Of a stretch of DNA of 64,000 nt, positions 44,832-57,994 are shown piece after piece. The notes under the pieces were generated by a model. That model worked only from the letters and a program-made list of their open reading frames with translations. It did no database searches and had not been told where the DNA came from. The stretch is taken from assembly GCA_003952965.2 (NCBI GenBank), contig CM025855.1, positions 14,079,833 to 14,143,832 of the forward strand. The letters run 5' to 3'. Source of the DNA: Morella rubra (Eukaryota; Streptophyta; Magnoliopsida; Fagales; Myricaceae). Position 1 is the first letter of the stretch, and each line of letters opens with the position of its first letter. The position numbers and the translations under genes were made by a program.

Positions 44832-47362
44832 TTTGGTTGTATTGATTTAGTTGCCATAGAAGTGGAGTCTGTTGCCCGGTGATTTTTGCACTCCAAAACT
44901 CACTTGATAGTGGCATGTAGCTATGTGGGGATATTGGAATTTTCCGTTCCTTACTCTTGTATGTCGTGATTTTTTATTTTCGTTTTTTTCCGTGGGTCAA
45001 AATTGTATTGTGTAGGGTATACCATTTTGCTGGTTTGATATGAAAAGCTGTCTAAAACGCATTGAAGAAGAAGAGTTTCGACTAGTACTGTTGTTATAAC
45101 TCTTCCAGGGTTGCCTTAATCTCTATCTCCCTCTCTCTCTTCCTGGAGTGCACTTGATTAAATGATTATAGAGTTTGATAAAGTTTATGACATTGCTAAT
45201 CTTCGAAATAGATGTTGGTACTTGGTAGGGCCAGCTCAAAGCCAAAATGGAGGCCTTTTATATAAATTTTAATATAAAATATTTAAAATTATCTGAAAAT
45301 TAATTAAATGTATAAATATTTAAAGGTCCCATTATTGTTTGTTATGGGGCTCATACATGACATCAAGGCTCATAATTTATAGCTAAGAAATTTATAAGAC
45401 TTTTTTTTTGTAGCAAAGTTTAGAAATTGAAAAAAGATTAAGAGGCTAGAATAAATATATCACTTAATGATGAAAAAAGACAGTCCACTCATGATAAAAA
45501 ATATAAAAAGATTTCATCTTACTATTCCTTTTTTTTTCTTAGCTCAGTTTTCTTTTTATTTCTTAAGTCATCTATAACACAAAATATATATATTGGCTCT
45601 TTATGGGGCTTTACTAAGGTTGAAGCCATATACTACCACCTAAATTACCTTACCCTTGAGTCCGCCTTGATACTTGGTAGAGGCGGCGTGGAAGAGCCTG
45701 TACTCTACTAGAGGGGCATGGGGAGAGCCTGTGCTCTGCTTTAGTGCAAGAATCAGTAGGCGAACTGGGAAAATTAGAGTAGTGAGTCCATTTCCTAATC
45801 AACTCTAAACCAAAAATTAATGAAATTTGATTCATATGCTGTTAGTTTATCCTATCAAGAGTAGGTGGCTCTATCTTCTCATCGAGCTGTGGCAGCGCCC
45901 CCATAAAAGTGATGTTGAAAAAGGCCGTGTTTGCATAACCTCTTGGCATAACTAATCTCCAGGTGCCTGCTTCTGAGAAGTTTGGTTCTTAATAAAACAA
46001 GTCTCGTGTTAATCCAAATTAAGGTGTGAAAATCACAGGTTTCTTCTAACTTACACCATTATGCGAAATGTGCTTTTATATTAGATAACTGGATTAAACT
46101 TGACAGAACCTAGACATATACTCTTATGTGAACCACTACTTAATTCAATGACTAAAATATCCTAAAAATTTTCATTTGAAAAGATGAAAAATGCTTTTGT
46201 CGTCCCCGAGTCCCAGATAACCCTCGAGAAGCAGCAGCTTTGGTTTTTTTCCCATTGTACTCCGGTCCTAATGCCAAGAGCCTTATCCATCTATGATCTC
46301 CAAATCCAACTAAAAAAATTAGTGTGGTAGAGGGGGAGGGGAGAGGGAGTGGTGGGGAAGAGAGATATTGAACTCATGCCACAGCTTGAGAGAATCTCTC
46401 TTCCTCTGTTTCAAAGGCCTCAAGACTTGGGTATAGGGGTGTCTGAAAGCGACTTTCACCTCTTCTGTTTGAAATTGTTAGCTGCTTATACCCCGAGTCT
46501 GTGGTGGCAAAACAGAGCATCTGAGCAGCCGGGTCGGTTGTGTCCCTCATTGCTACTTCGAACCAATTAATGTCATTGGTAGTGAAAATACGCGAAGAAG
46601 AGCCAGAAGAACTAAATACATGCCAAGTTTCTATTTACCAAAAGAGAAACGAGTTAGACCTATATCTATGTTAGTTAATCAGCACGCATCCTTGGTTCAG
46701 GAGAAGCATACATAAAAAGAAACAATTTTTAGCATGATTTCATGTTGCCGAGGAAAGTTGCAGCTTTTCCCCCTCTGAGCACACGCTGTCTACCGCCTAC
46801 TTCTAGGGACGGTGGTGGGGCCAAGGCTCTTCTTTTCATAGAAAATGTGGCTTAAAATAGCCTGTACAGGAGGAAGTGAAAAAGCATCCCATTAGCTTAG
46901 GACAGAAGGAAAAGCATCCAATTAAGCAATTTGCTTGGTTTGCATAGTCACTAGTGGGAGCAAGAGCCTCAAGCAAGACCAGAATCGGTTTTTCAGGCCC
47001 TTGTTTTTTTGTTTTTTTTTCTTCTTCTGGATTTTTGAGTAAGTACCTTCCGGGCCCTTCTTGTGGACCTGTGGTGCTCTATTTTGATAATTGAGAGTAG
47101 TGTCATTAAAAAATTTGGGGTGAAAGGGTTTCGATTGGGGGGCTTTTGTCTTGTCTTGGAGACAAAGGGAATGATATTTAGGTGCTTTATTATTCATTCC
47201 ATCGTCCATCTACTTTTAGCTATTAGCTGGCTGGTCATTTTCTGTCCCTTCCTTTTCTCTTCCCTGACCCTGTAAGCTGGTTCCCACAAGGACCACCAGC
47301 ATAAACTATTGCAGACTCTTCTTTAAATTACCCTGTTCCTCAGTTCATATGTGCATTAATAA
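44832..47362. other. Intergenic, AT-rich, no gene seen
   Basis: Long spacer with AT-rich tracts (45260-45560), a purine-rich run at about 46332-46360 and short open frames without domains. The doublet AGAGCCTGTACTCTACT / AGAGCCTGTGCTCTGCT at about 45693-45740 is a small direct repeat. Confidence 0.5.
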
Positions 47363-47815
47363 TAGTATCCTATATACTGAATATACACTTCACATTGTCT
47401 GGAAAAACATGCCCTTTTCTTAATTTGAAACCCAAAATAAATTTACTTGGCAAGTTACTGCATAATTTACCTAAACAACAAGCGGAAGTAGTTGAAGACC
47501 TATCTCACATGTCTGCCTAGCGTGAGGTCTATGTATGGTGCTTGCAAAAGAAGCTATTCGGTGATTATTGCTTGCATTTTCCTTGATGAATTTGATTTAG
47601 TGGTTTGGAGAGAGAGAGAGAGAGATGTCAACACCACAGCATAATCTCAGTGTCAGGTGTGGTGTTTAGTGTTCTACGTAGACCATAGAGTAAATAAAGG
47701 TGGACGGGAGCTTTGGGGTGCCGCTGGCCGTCTTTAAAAGGTTGGAGCTTTTTGTCTGGCCACCGAGAAAATCACAAATGTTAAATGAAGCTTTTTCTCA
47801 TAGACTGGTCGAGCT
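47363..47815. repeat. Diverged third copy of the 37005-37500 block
   Basis: Collinear with 37005-37500 and 40205-40690, beginning CTATATACTGAATATACAC and passing through GATGTCAACACCACAGCATA and GTTGGAGCTTTTTGTCTG. It is more diverged than the two tandem units are from each other, so it is an older dispersed copy. It includes a (GA)n run near 47610. Confidence 0.85.
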
Positions 47816-48457
47816 TTGTCCCTTCTCATCTTCTTTCTTTTGTTCCTAACTTCGACGCACCACAGCACCAAAACACACAGAGTTTGTTAATTTCGTTCGG
47901 GAATTGTAAAGACACCATGTCCATGCATATCTTCCTGGCATCGCAGACTTCTTTAAATGAAAACCATTTCAAGCTGTGCTGGCGGAGAAGGGAATCAAAT
48001 AAATTTTTTTGCCGCACTAGACTCAGTAAGATCATGTTTGTAAAATTAAAATTTGAGTGGTTGGCGTGGATGAAAGTGGAAATAGAATGGTTTGAATGAA
48101 TTTTTATATTTATTTAAATAATAATAATAATTTAATAAAAAAAGAGAAATTTTTTTTAAAATTTCAGTTAAATTATACTTTTTATTACAATAAATTTAAA
48201 AAATTTATTCAAATTATTTTTTTATTATAAAAAATTATTTTGTACTAATTTATATCAAAAATTTAATAATTTTTTAATTCACCTTCATTTTTACAATATT
48301 TTTAGATTGATTTGGAATTTATCTTATACACTTATCGCATCAGCACAAACAAATTAACAATTTATATTTAGGCTTAAAATCTGCATGTGTACTGTAAAGA
48401 GAGTCTGACATGTTTCTCCATGCAATTACCTAAATGACACCTGCTCTTGCATCTTGA
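47816..48457. other. Intergenic upstream of the GATA gene
   Basis: AT-rich tract (48100-48300) followed by a block (48336-48413) that is repeated at 30716-30785. The open frame at 47785-48099 has no recognisable domain. Confidence 0.5.
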
Positions 48458-48463
48458 CACGTG
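48458..48463. promoter_or_regulatory. G-box (CACGTG) upstream of the GATA gene
   Basis: TTGACACGTGGC, a G-box/ABRE-type core about 350 bp before the GATA start codon. Such sites bind bZIP and bHLH (PIF-type) factors; use here is inferred from position only. Confidence 0.45.
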
Positions 48464-48811
48464 GCTCCCTTATTTCACCATAATTTGGCGGGTGCTGCCA
48501 CAAACGTTACAAGTCGAGGGCATTTCCGTCATTCCGCGAAGCCAAAACCTTAGGGCTAGGGGTTTGTGCATATCCACTGAGCTCTTTGTCGGTTTTTCCC
48601 TCTTCGCTAATCCCTCCCTCCCTCACCACCCGGCCCCCTAAAATGTCAGTTCCCGTTTCGCGTAGCCCTTTCTCTTTCTGTCGTCCTCTTTTTCTCTCTC
48701 TTTTTCTGTAATTCTGTTTTGCGTTTCGTTTTTGTTTTTTCTTTGGTCGTCTGTTTTGTCATCTCCTCCATTCCCTCTCTCCGTGCGTAAGATCTTCGAA
48801 AAGCTGGTTTT

Positions 48812-50252
48812 ATGGGCGCGATGGATCTGATGGAAAAGGTGGGGTTCGAGAATAGTATTAGGACCTCAATGCTTCCTTTAAAGGCGTTAAACAAAAATGC
48901 TTCCTTTGACAGAGACTGAAAAAAAAGAACTTAAATCTTTCGTAGTTTGGCTTCTATCTGTGATTCTTTTTTACTTCAATGCACATGTCTTTTTTTTCGG
49001 CAAGCTTAACATGTGTTGATGACACCCATTATTGGTTGTGATTCAGGAATCATTATCCGAGGAAACAGCGAGTGAGAACAAGAAGTGCTGTACGGATTGC
49101 AAGACCACTAAGACCCCCTTGTGGAGAGGTGGACCTGCTGGGCCCAAGGTAATTTTCCAGTCGACAAATCTTTTAATTTTTCTTGCTTTTTCATTCTTTT
49201 TGAAAGGTACTTGATGTCTTCCATATGTGCTTGTGATGTTGGGTACATGGGTCTCTGATTCTTCTCTCTTTTTGTTTAATGATATCACTATATCCGAGTG
49301 TTTTTCACTTGATTTTTTGGTTTTGACTCGTGGTCTCAGTCTTCTTGTCACTGTTCATAAATAAAACTTTTTCTATACGAGCCGGTCATCGTTACCCACT
49401 TCATTTCGATCTTTGATTTTCCGGGGTCTATCATGTTTCTATTTTGTGGGTCTCTCTTTTCCCTTTCTCCAAGTCAATATTCCGATCTTGATGATCTTGA
49501 TGGATGGGTTCCGCTTTGTTGGTTAATTTTTTTTATTTATGTGCTACCAAAGCCACTCGGTTCTACTCGATTTATGGCTTTTCAGTAATGATTCCTTGTA
49601 TTTTCTGATTTTCAGGTCACTGTTTGCTTGTATGTCTTGTGTTTGTGTTTGTGTTTGTGATTTTGATATATTATATTCTCTTGGTATTTGGGTAATGCTA
49701 ATTTTTTTGTATCAATTTTAGCTTTTCCTGAGCAAGAGCTTTATCATTAACTATTTCATCTATGTTCACTCTTGTAAAAAATTTGTTTTCCAATTCCTGA
49801 TCTGGTGCTGTGATTGTTATTTTTTTAGTTTTTTTTCTATACAGTTCTTTTTGTGTTAGATTTGGTATGATTGATCTCGTTTTTTGCAGTCACTATGTAA
49901 CGCATGTGGGATCAGATACAGGAAGAGGAGGATATCTATGGTGGGTTTTAGCAGCGCATCATATAGGAAAAGAGACAGATCACATGTTCATGGTTCAACT
50001 ACTGTTACCTCCACACCCACCCCTGCTCCTGCTAAAATCACGTCTACTGCTATAACCGTTGGTAACGATGCCAGAGACCTTACCGTGTCCTTGAAAACGA
50101 AATTAATGGTATTGGGGAGGGACTTTTTGTTGCAAAGGTCACCATCAGTGATAAAGAAACAGAGGTGGCAGAGGAGGAGGAAGTTGAAGGAGGAGGAACA
50201 AGCAGCTGTGTCATTAATGGCAATGGCCAGTGGTGGTTTTGTTTTTGCCTAA
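48812..50252 (+). CDS. Class-B GATA zinc-finger transcription factor (GATA15/16/17-like)
   Basis: Exons 48812-48838, 49047-49148 and 49890-50252 join in frame (492 nt, 163 aa) with GT/AG borders. The zinc finger is C24-X2-C27-X18-C46-X2-C49, with TPLWRGGPAGPK between the cysteine pairs, and the last intron splits the finger as in plant class B GATA genes. A basic region RKRRISM follows. The C-terminal block KTKLMVLGRDFLLQRSPSVI, KKQRWQRRRKLKEEEQAAVS and LMAMASG is typical of the short GATA15-23 group. These nuclear factors bind GATA motifs and are tied to light, nitrogen and growth control. The short first exon starting MGAMDLMEK is chosen because it splices in phase to the finger exon. The 3' region forms half of a large inverted repeat. 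Confidence 0.92.
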
Positions 50253-50360
50253 ATTAGGAAAAAAGACAAAAGGGGGTAACCAACAACACCCTATATATCA
50301 ACACATATACCTTTTGTTGTCTTTTTACTTTTTTTTTGTCCCTCAGTTTTTTTAGTTTTA

Positions 50361-51233
50361 GTTTAATCAAACGATGGAAAATGCCTTTTTTCATGTTAAT
50401 TGGTTTTTTTCAATACAGGAGGAAAGAAATAGTCAGTCAGGTAATTAGCGAGTGATGGTTGGGGGAATGGCATTCCTGTTGTTTTTTTGGTATGGCCTAT
50501 TTCTTTACATTGTACATAACCTCGGAAGTAATGAATACATCGTTTACCCTTTTCATGTCTGTCGTTTATGCTGATTATGATGATGTTTTCCGGAAATCGT
50601 TTGTTTGGCTTTGTCCGTGGGAAAGCTGTACGGAGATTGCTCTGTGCATTCGCTAGAACGTCTGGTGAAAAGATGTTTGAACTGTATGTGATGGTGTTTT
50701 TGGTTAATGAAAATGACGACCCCTACTGTGGGTACCAAATTTTCCTTCAGCCGCTGTGACTCGTGCTGCAGCAATTGTGGCAGGTCTGAGTGCCACCTTG
50801 TAGTAAGGTGGTCCAAAGGTGAATGCTACAGGACATGAGATTCAAGCGGCATCTACGCTGGCTCCATCTGCTTATTAGAATTGCTATATAGTAGTGTCTA
50901 GATATGGGAGCTTATGAAGTCGAGCAGAGCTGGATCTCCAGACCTTGTTGCGACTCTCGTATTAAAATGCCCCCAGCATTCTTGTTTGAGCATCGATCCT
51001 TGCTATAGTAGCTAGATGATTATGATTTTTGGAATTAGGACCTTCTGTAACGATGTATTCATTACTTCCGAGGTTATGTACAACGTAATGAAATAGGCCA
51101 TACCAAAAAAACAAGAGGAATGTCATTCCTCCAACCATCACTCTCTAATTCCCTGACTATTTCTTTCTTCCTATTGTAAAAAACACAACTAACATAAAAA
51201 AGAGGGCATTTTCCATCGTTTTTTAAATTAAAC
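50361..51233. repeat. Inverted duplication of the GATA 3' region (two ~185-bp arms)
   Basis: Arm 50361-50544 and arm 51049-51233 are inverse copies; for example GGTATGGCCTATTTC... CATAACCTCGGAAGTAATG on the first arm matches the inverse of 51049-51110. The arms are separated by 504 bp. The first arm starts about 110 bp after the GATA stop codon and so lies in its likely 3' UTR. Between the arms there is no recognised coding sequence. Confidence 0.88.
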
Positions 51234-53313
51234 GGTATAATCAAGAGAGAGCTGAACAGATGAGAGATGAACAGATGGACTTTCGTAAGATTAATGTTGT
51301 TTGAAATTTTATATTATATAGACAACATCACTTATTCGGTTTATTTATTTCTGAATTTAATTTGTAATCTGATTTATTTCGTTCGGAATTGTATTCGAGT
51401 TAGTTCTGTGTCTTAATTGCTTTTTGAATTTATCGTGTTCTGGTTTATTTCTTTCTAAATTGTTGTGCATTCGAGTTAGTTTTGTTATTTTCTGAATCAA
51501 AGATATTGGAAATCCAACTTCTTGAATCGAATGAATCAGAAACTTGATCCTGAAAAATGAAAAGGAAAGCTACGGCCGCCAAACTCCTACTGGAGGGCGG
51601 CGATTCTCTGATATTTTGCTTTGGACCTTGTTTGCTTCAAGGTGGTTAAAAGAGCCCAATTAAAAATATATGCAGCCTGCAGCCCATTCTTTTATGTAAA
51701 ATCCTGGGCCCAAGATCCTCAATGAAATCCTGACTACACTCACTTCTGATTTCTAATTTAGTCTCGACTCCCCATACTCAGCTTCTTCCAATCTCCAACT
51801 GGTTTGGCACAGGACATCATTTTCAAAGCATGCACCTCGAGTTAACTGGTCAACATTATTTCTTCAAAAACTGGTTTCAACCACACATACACTTTCAAAC
51901 ACACATGAAGTGATAATGGTTGATTTTTAAAGGAAAAATTGTAGTCTGGGTCACTCACATTTCCTGCTACACTGGATGGAAAGAAAGTCGGACACATGCA
52001 TTTGCAAAGATTCCCCCAAAAGTAAAATAACTGGTAGTTGTAGGCAATTGAGTTGGGTAAACAACATTGCCTTCTCGCCTAAAGTTTCTATCCGAATAGC
52101 AAATATACCGTATATAGTTTAGAATGTAAATTTAGAAAAAAAAAATACAATATGTGTCTTATATTGTTTAATGTTGTTAGTATTAAATTTTGGACATTGT
52201 GAATTATACAATATTTTATGATTGATGTATTTGTCTATCTCCTAAAAAATTGTAATGGATCTTTGATCCAAAACATCATGCCAAAAAATACAAGATTAGA
52301 CTTCTTATCAAAAAAACAATAAAAAAAAAACAGAAACATAAAGATTCAGATCCGTGGAGTCCCGTTACAGCAATGTGGTAAACATTACGTGCAGTGGCAT
52401 CAGGTTTTATCTTGCGTGCCCTACCACATCAAGGAAGGCATAATGACACGTGATGATCTTTCAGGGAGCATCTGCAAAGACTTCACGTTACAGCTAACTA
52501 CATTTGACTTTGTCCAGTACCAAAATCTGTGTGCCAAACAGATCTACGACAAATTATGAGACCTGAGAAACAAGCAACGTTGGCCACGATCTTTCCTGCA
52601 TTGAAATAATTTTCTTTTCCGCGTTTGGGGTAAGTGTAATAAAATAGTCACAATTTGGACCATTTTGTTTTCCCCATTTGCAAATCGATCTGCTCAGGGA
52701 TCTCCATTTCAGAGGTCCGAGAATATGCTTCCTGGGGAAATGACTTGAAACCAGATAGGACCAGATCTTTTGATGCATCCGTGTGTTGGCTTTGTTAATT
52801 GGTATCCTTATTTTACACGAGGCGTGGGCGTGAAATGGTCTTCTTTGTGATTTGTACACCAACTTATATTTTGACCTTAAAGGCAATGAATAGCTTTTCA
52901 AAGAAAAAGGTACTTAAAATTTTCCTTAAATAACTGTAGTGGGGTTCCTTAAAATTTTTTTTTAACGGATTTCATATGATATTTAATTATTTTGAACTTT
53001 ATATACCCAATATGTTACTGGATTTTATATATTGAAATCAGAAAATCTGCATTTTTGTTTTTGTTAAAACTTTAGTAAAACATTAAGACCGTTGAATTAC
53101 TTAAAAAATCCTTACGACCAATAAGCATTAAGTTCCCGTGACTCTGCTGAGGTGGCAAGAGAATTCAGGTTAGAACACAGAGAAAAAGAAAAGGCAAAAA
53201 AGACAATTCTTTTTATTATTTTTCGGCCTTTGTTTTCTGAGTGTCAGTTTCTTACACAAAAATTCTCACTCTCATGTCCTCGGAAAACATTCTCTCCTAT
53301 CTCACACTCACTC
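51234..53313. other. Intergenic, no gene seen
   Basis: AT-rich spacer between the GATA inverted repeat and the DPD1 promoter. The open frame at 52554-52901 (- strand) has no domain. Short poly(A) tracts near 52320 are the only notable features. Confidence 0.5.
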
Positions 53314-53321
53314 TATAAATA
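53314..53321 (+). promoter_or_regulatory. TATA box, probable DPD1 promoter
   Basis: CTATAAATACCCC in a typical plant core-promoter setting, followed about 30 bp later by a pyrimidine-rich leader. The DPD1 start codon is 1.5 kb downstream and directly follows TTTAATTCAG, a good acceptor, so the 5' UTR is probably spliced. Confidence 0.5.
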
Positions 53322-54818
53322 CCCCATTTGAATCCGGTGCAAATGCGCTTTTTGCCATGTTCCAATCTCAATCTTAGCGGTTACCCGTTACCAGGCATGT
53401 CTCTCTCTGTCTCTGTATCGCTTCTTAATATTCTTTTCGTGTTTTTATGGGCGTAGTTTCCCTGTTTGTTTTATAGAACACGAAGTCGATGGTTGGTTCT
53501 GGTTCTGTTCAAAAGAAAAAAACCAGTCTGACCCGAAGAGTATAGTTTTAGTAGAAATTCTCGTTTTCTACATCTGCATCTGATAGATTATATGAGTTTA
53601 AGATGGAAACGAGTACCGTTATTTTTTTTTTCTTTTAGTTTCGATTAGTTCTGTTAAAAGCTGATTACTCTATGTGCCGGGTATAAGTGGCTTAATGAGT
53701 TTGATTCATTTGAGTAAGGTGGTGTTCAAGAAGACCAAACACGGTTTGCGTTTTGCGATTTCGAGTATTCTGGGGCACCAAAGTCACATTTGGTGAGGAG
53801 GACTGGGTTAAACACGTTTCTGATATTGGTTTTGTATGTACTTGTGCATTATAAAGTTCCAAGATTTGATCAGTGGCATTCATTTCTCTTCTGCTTTGTA
53901 ATTGTAAACTGCTCCTTTAACTCTTATTTTCGAAACTAAAATTCGGAACATTACTTTACCCTTTGCTTGTTTGCTATGAATACTCTGGCAATGACGAGAA
54001 AACAGAATCTTCGATTTATGCCTATTTGATTTTGACAAAAGTGCAGTTGGGTTAATTGGACTGTAATTTTTTTCTTTGGGTTCCAAAAGTATCAATTTTT
54101 AGAGATTTAGCTACCAGAACAAACATTAAGGTTAACATAAAGTTCATTTTTACTTTTTTGGCGTCTCTGTTAAGATAGCGTAGGAGGATTGTTATTCAGG
54201 GTGGAAGTCAATATGTTTATGACTCTGCTGAAATTTTGATGGTATACGCGGCAAAGTCTCCACATCATGGAAGCACATCCATGGTTTTTGTAGGCACCTT
54301 TGCTTGGTCTGATTGAAAAAGCTTTTCATCCTCATTTTTGTGTGCACCGGGGTGATGGTGTCCTCTGGGAACTGTCGCATTTTGATAGGTGTATGATGTT
54401 CATTTTAGAGTTTGGATGGCTTCTTATTTTGGATGATGTATTAGGCATTAGGATTTTTCATTTTGGATGATGCATTTCACATTTTTGGGTTCTTCCACTT
54501 TATCAAAGACATTGGGGATGTTTTTTTATATGAGGAATAGAGGGAGATCGGGTAATTATCAGTGGTTTAGGAAGGATACTGTACCGTGCAAATCAAGTAC
54601 TCTGAGATCTGATTGAACTATAACATTTTGTGTTGTCCTGGTGCTTAGGGTAGAGTATGTATAAAGATCAGTTCAGTGTGCTGGCATACATGTATTCATT
54701 TTCCCTCTTCTAAGTGTTTCTTTTTCTTCTCATCTTCAGGTCAAAACCAATTATTTGTGTCCTGAAGAATTCTTCACCTATATAGGAATCTTGCTTTGGT
54801 GTTGTTTCTTTAATTCAG

Positions 54819-57800
54819 ATGAAGACAATTTCCACATGCTTTTCTATCTTTCAAGTTCCTAGATGCAGAATTCCCACCTTTGCTAATTTTTGGAGGGAAA
54901 GCTTCCACAGTTTGAGTAGGACAGATGGAAACAGTAGTAGCTTTAAGCTGCTTGGGTCCAAAATCTATGGGCTTCAGAGAGGTCACAATAAGAAATGGAC
55001 CAGAAGACCTGTATCTACTACTGCAGAGGGAAGAAACAAAACTGCCCAGCATAGCAAGCTGATTCTCAAGCATGAAATTTTTGACGGAGAGGTTCCAAAA
55101 AGTGCTACATTCAATGTAAATAAAAAAGAGACAAGTCAAATCCAAAAGGTTCAATACTGTGAAATTCAACAAAAGATTGCTCAAATTAAAGACCTGGCTA
55201 GCCTCTTGACAGTTATTGTTTTTGATATTGAGACTACTGGGTTTAGCAGAGAGAATGAACGGATCATTGAGATTGCACTTCAAGATCTTCTGGGGGGTAA
55301 AAACAGCACTTTCCAAACACTAGTAAACCCTCAACGCTATGTTCCAAATTCACACATTCATGGCATCACAACCAGCATGGTCAACAGTCCTGATGTCCCG
55401 AGGTACTGTTTTTGAATTGTTTTTTAACTTCTTGGGTTTTTGTCAGTTAAAATATCATCTCATAGAATGAAGGATTCCATCTTTTGATATGCAGCCTCAA
55501 TTAAATAGTTTTGTCTATGTGATGCGATATGCAGATACATAATTTATTGAAATTGTCTGAGAACTTTCTTCACTTAGCTGTGTTGGGGGCCATTTTTTGA
55601 TATCATCCCTGAATCTGTAGTATTATATGCTTTCTACAAAATTTCTAAAAACTTGGTATATTTTCTTTTGTCAAGAGTCCATACCTCCTTTTCTCTCCTC
55701 TTTTCATTTTCTCATTGGATGTAGTGAACATAAATTCATGGGAAGATATATCTTTAAGACTGCTCACTTACACTTCCATGTCCTTGAGAGAACCTTGGTT
55801 AGAACATTCCTTCTTGTGTGTCTGTATGTGCATAGGTATATAGCCTAGAATTGTGCCTGTCTGCCTGGAGTGGCCCATTGATACACAGATCCTAAGGTGG
55901 TAAGTTGGAGTGTTGAAGATACTTACGAATTCGAGAATCTGAAATTATGTCATACCTATAAGATATGTGTGGAAAAGGAAAAAAAAAAAAAAAGCAAAAA
56001 GCAAAAAAAAAAACGAGAACCAATAATGGGAGGGACCCTATGGTTAGGACTGACAAAACAAAACAAAAATCCATCTTGAGTTCCGTTGTAATCCTGCTTT
56101 TATAGCAGTGAAGCTGGGATGCAGATATAAATTCTGGTCTATATGACCAGAGCATTCTGATTAATTGTAAAGGAGAGATTTAGGACACAGTGATCACACT
56201 GGATGCTTCATAAAGTGGAGGTTGAACGAGGAAAAACTACCACATCCCTAAGGATGTGAAGATGAGAGGGCGGGAAATGGTAATGCCTCATATTCGAATT
56301 GAGCACAGTCTAACTGTTGAAGTACCGTTGAAAACATGTAGTTATAGATGAGGAAAGTTGAACGACCATGCATGAAGTTAGTGAGAAAAGATTGTACACA
56401 TATGGCCCAACTCAAAATGTCTATCTTGATAAGGGTAAAGCTTCCCCAAAGGTATTTATTTATAATATATTATAGTTTTGTGAAATTTCTGCTAATTATG
56501 AGGAAGATTGCCTGTGAGCTGTGGTCCAGCTAAGTTCTTTGGTTTGCGTCGGTAACAGTTTCTGACTTGTTAATTTGTGAATGTACTATAGTTTGATAGA
56601 AAAGAAAATCTCAGTGACAACAAACAGCCCAAGGAAAAGGCAGTCGTATATTGAGAAGTATGCAATTGTTCAGCTACATGAACTCTAACTCAATTGGCTC
56701 TTTCTTCCCATATAATAAGTGTTGGAGGGCAAAGATGCAGGTTCAAGACTCATTGGCTGGATGTGCAACTACACCAAAAACGTAAAAAGTTGATCTGCAG
56801 CTGTCCAACTTAGTTGGATATTGTTCGTTAATTTGATTTGCCGTGTGTTTGATGGGACTACTAGTTGGGCAATTTATTAGATTGGAATATACAACTGAAA
56901 AGTGAGGTTTTCAATGCTGTGATGATTACTCAGAGGAGTAAGAACAGGCTGCACAATCCTAGTCTGTCAACGTATTACCTACCAGTTCTTTGCTTCTACT
57001 CAAATGTCTCTAGTTCTCGCCCTCCCTCATCTTAGGAAGAAATGTTTGTTATAGTTTTAAATAGTCAATTGACTATGGATGTTTGATTGGGTTTTTTTTT
57101 TTTTCCCTTTTCAGTTTCACATCCATAAGTTTTCCACTCGATCTCAGTGTTCCTAATTTATTTGTAAGCTATTGAGCTTGGATGTTAGTGAGTTATCTTG
57201 AGGATGGGCTCTGAACTCAGGATTTTGGTTTTTCGCCAATGCTGGTTAACTGCGTGGGCTAGATGGCATCTTCTGTCACTAAAGGACTTGCATGGTTCTT
57301 TAATGACATCTAATTATTTCAAGTGGATTGGAGAACTGTTCGTTTATTTGAACAAGTTGATTGAGCATCATCAAACTTGTGGCTATACGTTACTTAATGT
57401 TAGTTAGTAAAGTTCATACCGGTAAAGTTGGTTAATGTGCTGTTGTTAATCTTATGTAGGATGAAGGACCTGATCCCAATTTTATTGCAGTATGTCGAAA
57501 GCCGTCAGAAACCTGGGGGATACGTTTTGTGGGTGGCTCACAATGCTCGATGTTTTGATGTACCCTTTTTGCTGAGAGAATTCACACGTTGTGGCACAGA
57601 GATTCCTCCAAATTGGCTGTTTGTGGATACACTTCCTTTGGCACGCGAGGTGATGAAGTCCAATGGTCAGTCTCTCTTCTGTTTTATCTATCTGGACACA
57701 TCGTGTCTGCATGTCTCTGTCCCCTCAGATGCCACTGAGGAAGTATTAAAAACTTGATTATTGATTTTATCTACAGGTTCAAAAGTTTCTTCAAGAGTTT

Positions 57801-57994
57801 CATTGCAAGCCCTTCGTGAGCACTATAACATTCCATTGGTCGGTTCAGCTCATAGAGCCATGTCAGATGTGCAGACTTTGTCTGTGATTCTTCAGAGGTT
57901 GACTGTTGATCTAAAACTGCCAATCTCTGGTCTCGTTGAAAGATCTTTCAGTGCCTTGAACACGACAAAACCTGAGAAGAAGAATTCGAGTTAG
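54819..57994 (+). CDS. DPD1: DPD1-type organellar 3'-5' exonuclease (DEDDh)
   Basis: Exons 54819-55402, 57460-57665 and 57777-57994 (1008 nt, 335 aa) join in phase. Residues about 1-70 are basic and serine-rich, consistent with an organelle targeting peptide. The exonuclease domain shows ExoI VFDIETTGF (D136, E138), ExoII VAHNARCFD (D228) and ExoIII HRAMSDV (H289, D294), the full DEDDh set. In Arabidopsis DPD1 is a Mg2+-dependent exonuclease that degrades plastid and mitochondrial DNA in pollen and in starved or senescing leaves. Segments such as YVESRQKPGGYVLWVAHN match that protein closely. The first intron is about 2.06 kb. The product appears complete and intact. Confidence 0.92.
55403..57459 (+). 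other. Long first intron of DPD1
   Basis: 2057 bp between GTACTG and TATGTAG. It contains poly(A) near 55980 and short open frames, none with a domain, and no recognisable transposon. Confidence 0.6.

Noticed and set aside
46349..46570. 73-aa open frame near a purine-rich tract
   Set aside because: No recognisable motif and no splice or promoter signals; composition is like the surrounding spacer.
47785..48099. 104-aa open frame before the GATA gene
   Set aside because: Its first part overlaps the dispersed repeat at 47363-47815 and the tail is AT-rich; no domain is seen.
54141..54181. Upstream start for DPD1 before 54819
   Set aside because: Open frames upstream are short and interrupted, and a good acceptor directly precedes the ATG at 54819, so the upstream part is more likely a spliced 5' UTR.
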